In this document: in pieces, positions 57,875-64,000 of the stretch
How positions within the stretch are numbered: the stretch's first letter is position 1
How the letters are laid out: each line of letters starts with the position of its first letter
Assembly: GCA_019633425.1 (NCBI GenBank)
Contig: WSUB01000053.1
Location: 124,001 to 188,000, forward strand
Reading direction: 5' to 3'
Source of the DNA: Tulasnella sp. 424
Lineage: Eukaryota > Basidiomycota > Agaricomycetes > Cantharellales > Tulasnellaceae
Length of the DNA stretch: 64,000 nt
Notes under the pieces: model-generated
Told to the model about the DNA's origin: nothing
Database searches by the model: none
Seen by the model: only the letters and a program-made list of their open reading frames with translations
Translations under genes and position numbers: made by a program

Positions 57875-60168
57875 TCAGCATTGGGGTCTGGGAACCCCGC
57901 CATTGTGTGGACGCACCCCTTTCTGATTATGAAGGCGGAGTAATGAAACAACTGCAGAAATGGAGCTTACAACGAGAACAGACACTCTGGGCCTCGGATG
58001 TAAGGAAGAATTTGATCTTCCCTTCTGACGCCCCCCTACAGATATGATAGTATGCGCTCGCCATGTACGGATTACATAAGTGTATTCAAGGATTATGACT
58101 AGATAAGGGACCATGGAGTCACCCCTCCTAACAGCTCTGGTTTGACCTCCGCGCCGGCTGTTACTAGCGACCGGAGCAGCAAGCTGCGGTGATTAGTCCG
58201 GGAGTAGCAAGATCGAAAGTTGACTTACAGGGAAGGGCAGGATGTGGAGGCGCTGGGAAGTTGGTCGCGGTGGGACGGTTATTGGCGCTGACGCCGAAGG
58301 TGGAGGACTATCACCGAGTAGCGATAGGTCTTGTTGGATTGAGCTGGTAACATATGCGTTAGTTCACGAAGGTTTCATAAGAATGACAACTCACAGCTGG
58401 GGCGTAGACTGAGTACGCATCGCAGGGGGGATAAGACCGAAAGGCAGAGTTTCTGGCACCTCCTTTCCCGCAAGCTTTCCCTTAATAAGATGCATGGCAA
58501 TGGCGAAGCCCTCCTGGGTCAAACGACCATCCTTGTGCAAATCTGTCAAGTCCCTACATGGCCACGATGAACCATTGTCCCACAAGACAGAAAACCAAGA
58601 CTAACCAGATCTGTGCCAAGACTTCCTCAGGAAGACCAGACTGTAGCATGAAAGGGACAGCCACGTCGCCTTCGATATAGCCTCGCCTTTGGGTATCCAA
58701 AGTTGCGAAAAAGGAGTCCGCTGTAGCCTTCTCTTGGGTAGAAATATCCCAATCACCACTGGCATGGGCGTCAATGACAGATGTGGGCGCGGGTGAAGGC
58801 ACGCTCGGTGTCATAGATAATTTCGAAGAAGGTCCAGTGAGTTGAGAGGAATGGAAATTTTGGCCTGTGTGTTGCGCCGACGAGGTCTGGCCGGTGTACC
58901 GAGGCTGAAGAGGTTGCCCAGCGGGCTGACGGGGGACTGGGGAGCCCGGACCTGTCGGAGGACCGCTAGTTTGGTGTGTTCCGGTGGACTTAGTCCCATT
59001 AGCCTGTTCGTACAGTCCAGGAGGTAAGGTGGTTGGGATGACGAAGCCTGGTTGCGACATAGCTAGCTCGATGAAAAACATTCCAATGATGAAGTCCGTC
59101 TGATCAAGAACGCCACGGTATTGGGTATCAGCGAGATCCCTGGGAGGACGCCGGTCAGACCCGTGAAACGATAGGACGACCAGTTCCGGTTTACCATATG
59201 AGGGCCAATGTCTCCATCGGTAGTTTGGACTTGGAGAAAATCTCCTTGGCCTTGTCGGCTGGTATTGCAAGGTGGATCAGCCTCGCAATTGAGTATCGGG
59301 AAGGCAGATAGTCACCGGTCAGAACTCCATTCTGTGGTCCACGTCCCAGGAACACTCGGGTGTACTTGTTCCGGTCTTCGGTTGAGAGAGGAGGGACTAC
59401 TCGGGTTGTGGACGCCATAGGCGTTGAGGGTGTGGGTGTTGTGGGTTCCGGCAGCGGGAGGCCGTGAAGTATTAGGGGTGGACCGACTGCGGGTGGTGTA
59501 GCTGCAGTGACTAGGGCAGCAGCTGCCGGGGCTGGCGTTGGGATGATTCTGATTTAGAATTAGCTAAGGTGTCACTAGCAATGCACAATACGGTAGATTG
59601 CTTACGAAGAACTCTCCTCAAATTCCTGACCGTACTGAGCAAAGATTGCCTGTTGAAGGGAATTCCAATCACCCCGCACTTCGGGATCGAGCGCCATATA
59701 CCACCTCAAAGCACTTCCTACAAAGCACCCAGAGGCGAACTTGGCAGTCCACTGTGCGTCATCGAGCTTTCCGAGGTCCAAAGCTCTCTGTCGGACCCAA
59801 TCGACGAAATCCTCTGCCTCTCCACCACTCCGTCCAGCGAACCGTAAGCGGTATCTCAATAGCATCGCACTTCTGAGCAGCTTCCAGCTTCCTTGAGTCC
59901 CTTCATCAAGGACATTCCACCATAGTAAAGCATCCCCTGCCATGCAGGTTGCGGCGAAATCCGCAATCCACTCATCATTCCGGAATTTTCCTTCGGCACG
60001 TGCATACTTGTTCACAGCAGCAATGAATTGCTCGCATTCCTTGAGATCCCTCCCTCGAAATTCTAGATGATCTGGCTCTATCGAAAGGGTCAACGACTTT
60101 GAGTGGGTGGTGGGCAAGGAGGTTGAAGTTGAATCGCGGGCGAGACTGAACATACCGTTGGTTAACAT
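57875..60168 (-). CDS. Chimeric gene G6: Gag-like N-terminus fused to two EH domains
   Basis: Eight exons (60168-60156, 60077-59606, 59548-59316, 59258-59195, 59139-58606, 58553-58395, 58343-58229, 58183-57875) join to 632 codons in one frame. Residues 1-162 are the two Gag-like modules. Exon 3 starts with the family linker (IIPTPAPAAAALVTAA), then passes in frame into an Ede1/Eps15-like segment whose own start would be ATG 59418. EH domain 1 covers about 216-300 (KAKEIFSKSKLPMETLALIW, DLADTQYRGVLDQTDFIIGM). A Gln/Pro/Thr-rich linker follows, then EH domain 2 at about 390-480 (ADSFFATLDTQRRGYIEGDV, DLTDLHKDGRLTQEGFAIAM). The last exon returns to the Gag-like family's exon 3 (APVASN) but is diverged and stops early. 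EH domains bind NPF peptides in endocytosis. Confidence 0.72.
58212..59490 (-). mobile_element. Inserted Ede1-like EH-domain gene fragment inside G6
   Basis: About 1.3 kb of genomic sequence, with its own introns, sits in the middle of exon 3 of a Gag-like gene. Both flanks carry the family's GCxGTCACxGCAGCT-type repeat, which occurs twice in normal copies, so the insert lies between or duplicates these repeats. Introns are kept, so it was captured as DNA, not as cDNA. No transposon ends were recognised. Confidence 0.6.
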
Positions 60169-60464
60169 GAGCGCTTCAGCGGCTTCTTTAAAGCCAAAGA
60201 AGTCTCCTTCCTATGTTCTTTGCAATGAGGGGTATTGGGTAATCGTCGAAATTTGGTCAAGTCTAGCAATCTGTCGAACTCGTCGGAAACGAACCAGAAA
60301 ACGTTCGCACGCCACGGATTACGGGCGTCCGCCAATCATTTTGTTTGCTTGGTTACCTTCCCATCCCCGCCTTCGAAATTCCGACCTCGCACGTGCGGAT
60401 CCAACCATAGGACTTTTATCCCTCTCGTCTCCTCTTAGTTGCCAAACCCCGCCCTCTTTAACAA

Positions 60465-61760
60465 ATGGCTCCACCTCGCTCGCCAACCTCAGCGTCACCC
60501 AAATCAATTGTTCGTCCGCTCATGCCGCAAACTCAAACGGCTGTCTCAACCATCCTCAAGCCAAACGCCACCGCAACAAAACTTCCTTCAAACACAAATC
60601 GATCGCTTTGGTGTTCTCGAAACGTAGCACCAGTACGCGTATCTCCGCCGGGACCGCCTCTTCACTCTTGGAGGGCGACCTCGCTCCTTGCTCCTCGACA
60701 TCCGGCTTGGCGTTGAACGAGGGCACCAACGATACCGCAAAGGTCACTAGGAGCACGTGGCAGGGGATCTTTGCTAGGGTCGGGGGGCACGAGGCAGTTG
60801 AGGTAAGTTGAATCAAATTCAAATTTGTATACGTCAAGGAGACGAGGTGGATCGGCTTCCGTCGGTCCTACCTTCCATCCCCTTGTCTGAGTCTTTACCT
60901 CTACCCTCGGTTTGAAATCGCTCGACACTCGCTAGTACCAGTTCTCCAGGCTCTTTCTTCACGATGGCGCCCAACGCAGCTCATGGCGGACCTTTTCACG
61001 TTGCACGAGTACGCGCATTTCTTCTCAGGGCGCATCCTCGGCTCTCCCAAAGGCACCACGCCAGAAGGCCCACCAAATCTTCCACCACTCACCATCGCCT
61101 GGGTTGGAGACAGCTCGAAAGACCTTCACGACATGCTCGTCACCTCCCTGCGGCTGAAACACAAGCTCCGAGTTGGGACACCTTCGAACCCCAAGAAACA
61201 TGCTCCCGCTGCAGTCTAGAATAAGATCAAGGAAGTCAACTGGGAGAAGGGCATCTTTTGGACGGACGATTCCAGAGAAGCTGTCAAGGTTGCGAACGTC
61301 GTGGTCACCGACACGTGGTACGCGGGCAAGAGGAAATGGGGATCTCAATCCGCGTCTCTCCCCCGAGGCTTATGGGTCGGAAATGTTATAGGGTCACCAT
61401 GGGTCAAGAACATGAAAGGTTTCAACGACTAGAAAATTCAATGGCTTCCAAGTCACTGAGAGGCTGTGCGAGGGAGGCGGAGCGAACCCGATTGGAAGTT
61501 CCTCGACTGGTTACCTCGAAAGGAGCACAAGGTCGACGAAGAGGTAGTTCAAGTACATCAAATTTCTCCTTCGCATCAATTAACCCTCATCCGTACATCG
61601 AGGTCTTCCGCGGCCCTCGATCTCTCGTGTTCCTGGCAGCTGAGAACAGGAAGTGGATGATCATAGCATTGTTCGAGTACGTTACTTGCCATGCCTGTTC
61701 CGCTTCCTAAAAGGAGGTTCGCCAACTATCATCTTTTGTTGGCAGTAATTTTTTTCGCCG
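60465..61760 (+). pseudogene. OTC pseudogene copy 6
   Basis: It keeps ATG GCT CCA at 60465, but a deletion right after it shifts the frame. The STRTR region is changed and frameshifted. Exon 2 (from about 60918) has TAG at 61217-61219 where the intact gene has Trp-Asp. HCLPRK is altered (LDWLPRK: His and Cys lost). The last exon is barely recognisable. It is the most diverged OTC copy. Confidence 0.82.
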
Positions 61761-62216
61761 TGAAGAATTTTCGTAGCTGATATAAAAGAATTCGATACGG
61801 GCCACCTCAGCCGTACCATCTTAGGCAGGGAAACGAGTTTCCCTGAGTAGGCGCATGGTTCGCCGTGCTTGTAGATCTATATAGGAAGCTCTTAGGTAAC
61901 CTCAAGACTGTATGCGAAGACCCGAAAGTTCCTGAGGTCAACGCCTACCACCGAGTTCAGAGAGTGCGCGATCGCCCGCGTCCCGCGTCCCATATTCCAT
62001 AACGTGAACTAACTGTGGCGTCTCGCTTCCAAATATGAAATACTAACTCTTGCGCACCATGATTGGAGTTTGCAGAATATATCACATAGGGCGATGGGAA
62101 GCAGCCGTTTTTCCTTTATGAGTGACGGATGTGTCACGTTAAATCGGCTCGAAGAGCAGTTCCTGCAAAATAATACAATAATAGCTGGTAAGCTGCAGCT
62201 CAACCGGTAGTAGTCG

Positions 62217-63594
62217 TTAATCTTTTACCGAATCCAACTCGGTGGGGAACTTCTTCTTCAGTCTGAACCACAACCAACGATTACCTCCCCTGTCCGAAAA
62301 AATCCTCAAGCGATCCGCTAGAAGTGCGGCAATGTCAGAGTAAGGTAGTAGTTCCATTCCGTCTGTAATAGGATATAAATACCGAATACATTGCCTAAAG
62401 CCGAGATTAATATTCGATGATCCTCTGACTGAGCGACATTCCAAGTTTTCACCAAGGTTGGTCCGTCGAAGGGCGAACCAAGGGTTGCGGCCCCCGAAGT
62501 TGACTTGACACCACAGATGACCAAGTGACTAAATAAATACGCAACCGATTGAGCTCAAGAACCCGGAGTGGTTACAGCCCACTAACTTATCGTCCTCAGT
62601 GCAGTCTGCAGAACACCACTTCAACCCAAGGACATCAAAGCCCGGAACCTGATTCTGAAACAGATGAAATAAGGTGGGACGCTAGAAAAAGTACCCAAAC
62701 GGCGCTTACATCGGGAATGAGCAGGTTCTGCGGTCCGTCTGATGCACGGAGGGATTCGCACTCGACCTCTAACGCGTCAGTAACGGATGTGGTAGTATGT
62801 AGCCGACCTTGATGATATGAGCCGAGGCCAAGTACTTTGGATAGGTAATACGTCTCGGAGTCGCCTTCCCTAAAAACTTTAATTCGGCCTCTATGTCGGC
62901 CGTTACTAGCGACCGGGGTAATAGCTGCGGGGGCCGGCATTGGGACGATTCTAATTCAGAGGTTGCTCAGATTCCCGTTTCATCAAAAATACATAATATG
63001 AAAGAAATCCTTACGTGGAGCCTTCTTCAAATTCCTGACTGTACTGGACAAAAATTGCCCGCTGCAGCGCAACCCAATCATGCCGGACGCCAGACTCGAG
63101 CGAGATATACCATCTCAAAGCGCTTCCTACAAAGCACCCCGAGGCGAACTTAGCAGTCCAATGTACGTCATCGAGCTTTCCGAGGTCTAGAGCTCTCTGT
63201 CGAACCCAATCAACAAAATCCTCTGCTTCTGCACCACTCCTTCCAGCGAACCGTAATCGGTATCTCAGTAACATTGCACTTCTGAGCAACTTCCAGCTTC
63301 CCTGAGTCTCCTCATCAAGGGCACTCCACCATAGGAGGGCATCCTCTGCCATGCAGGTTGCGACCAAGTCCGCAATCCACTGATCATCCCGTAATTTACC
63401 CTCGGCACGTGCATACTTGTTTACAGCAGTGATGAATCGCCGGCATTCCTTGAGGTCCTTCCCTAGAAATTCTAGATGGTCTGGCTCTATGAAATGGTAC
63501 GTCAACGGCTTGGGTAGTTTGAGTAGTGAGGGGACGGGTCATGGTGGTCGAAGTTGAATGGGCGAGTGGTATCGAACATACCGTTGACTGACAT
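62217..63594 (-). CDS. Gag-like protein, array copy G7 (intact)
   Basis: Six exons (63594-63582, 63486-63015, 62950-62710, 62654-62587, 62528-62383, 62317-62217) join to 346 codons in phase; all splice sites are present. Both Gag-like modules are kept (DDQWIADLVATC and DDVHWTAKFASGC, SALRWYISL). Exon 3 is seven codons shorter than in G1 in the Ala/Pro linker, and exon 5 one codon shorter, all in frame. It ends FPTELDSVKD. The upstream flank matches that of G4. Confidence 0.75.
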
Positions 63595-64000
63595 GAGCGC
63601 TTCAATCCCTGAAAGCCGACAAGTGCGCTTGGTCCGGTCGTTTCGATGATGGTTATTGGGTACTCGTCGAAATTAGGTCGAGTCCAGCAATCGGTCGAGA
63701 TCGTCAAAAAGCGAACTAAACACGTTCGCACGCCGCAATCTGGCTTTCATTAAAGGTTCTTTTTCGCTGCCCGGATCTTAACCGTATGAGCTCTTGGCAG
63801 GGGTGTTGGGAGAGAGGGAACACAACGTTTGAAGGGTGCTGTGTCCAGCATACCTGCATGATACCGGAATGGATGTGGGGATACGGACCGTTGGCGCGAA
63901 TAGCTGGGCCTGTTGTGGTCTCGAGCTCACTGGAGAGCGACTACATCAAGGACCCCTGTGAGGTCTGACGGAGGTTGGATCCGGGTAGGACGGACCATAA
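63595..64000. repeat. Start of a further array unit at the window edge
   Basis: Up to about 63970 this repeats 53642-54020. By analogy another OTC copy should begin within about 500 bp beyond the window. Confidence 0.6.

Larger units (their letters stand above)
39882..64000. repeat. Tandem array of OTC plus Gag-like gene units
   Basis: The unit is an OTC copy on the plus strand followed by a Gag-like gene on the minus strand. Second OTC exons start at about 40402, 44096, 47522, 50928, 54895 and 60918, so steps are 3.7, 3.4, 3.4, 4.0 and 6.0 kb. Gag-like starts are at 43096, 46812, 50224, 53641, 57557, 60168 and 63594. The 57557 and 60168 copies have no OTC between them. Intergenic DNA and introns are also shared. 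The last 370 bp of the window repeat the flank after the 53641 copy, so the array continues past the edge. Confidence 0.9.

Noticed and set aside
41706..63594. The array as live LTR retrotransposons
   Set aside because: No reverse transcriptase, integrase, RNase H or LTRs; five conserved introns per gene; the OTC gene is part of the repeat.
39882..64000. The array as a CRISPR-like or satellite repeat
   Set aside because: Units are 3.4-6 kb, contain genes and are diverged; this is segmental gene duplication in a eukaryote.

Overview
The window looks like the chromosome of a mushroom-forming basidiomycete (Agaricomycetes). Genes are dense and cut by many short introns (about 40-90 bp, GT-AG with a few GC-AG candidates). 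Housekeeping proteins are fungal in type (mago nashi, a VID21/EAF1-like NuA4 subunit, a Caj1/Djp1-like J-protein). I rebuilt exon structures by hand from splice signals and reading frame. Most multi-exon models sum to an exact multiple of three, which is my main support for them.

Left part (1-25.5 kb), mostly ordinary genes: a bromodomain protein cut by the window start; a four-span membrane protein; a multi-span membrane protein with very small 3' exons; a first MLKL-like pseudokinase (8293-10575); a divergent Gag-like gene (10774-12089); mago nashi with a 6-nt microexon (12768-13596); an RRM protein; a large uncharacterised protein; a DnaJ protein with an N-terminal Cys4 motif; and an F-box/LRR-type gene broken by one in-frame TAG.

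Middle part (26.9-39 kb): two tandem, intact MLKL-like pseudokinase genes (26939-29029 and 30062-32136) with the same 11-exon layout as the first one, separated by a small unrelated gene. Then come a METTL7-like methyltransferase, the VID21/EAF1-like gene and a MARVEL-like membrane protein.

Right part (39.9-64 kb), a tandem array: one intact ornithine carbamoyltransferase (OTC) gene on the plus strand, followed by repeating units. Each unit holds a minus-strand Gag-like gene and, in most cases, a decayed plus-strand OTC copy. There are seven Gag-like genes and six OTC copies. Five of the six OTC copies are pseudogenes, while at least four Gag-like genes keep full open frames with all splice sites. 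One Gag-like copy (57875-60168) has taken up a piece of an Ede1-like endocytic gene with two EH domains, and the whole chimera is in frame (632 codons). The array runs off the right edge.

The most notable points are the set of fungal MLKL-like pseudokinases (possible regulated cell-death executioners) and the co-amplified OTC/Gag-like array with its EH-domain fusion. Function is inferred from motifs only. No search, alignment or transcript evidence was available.
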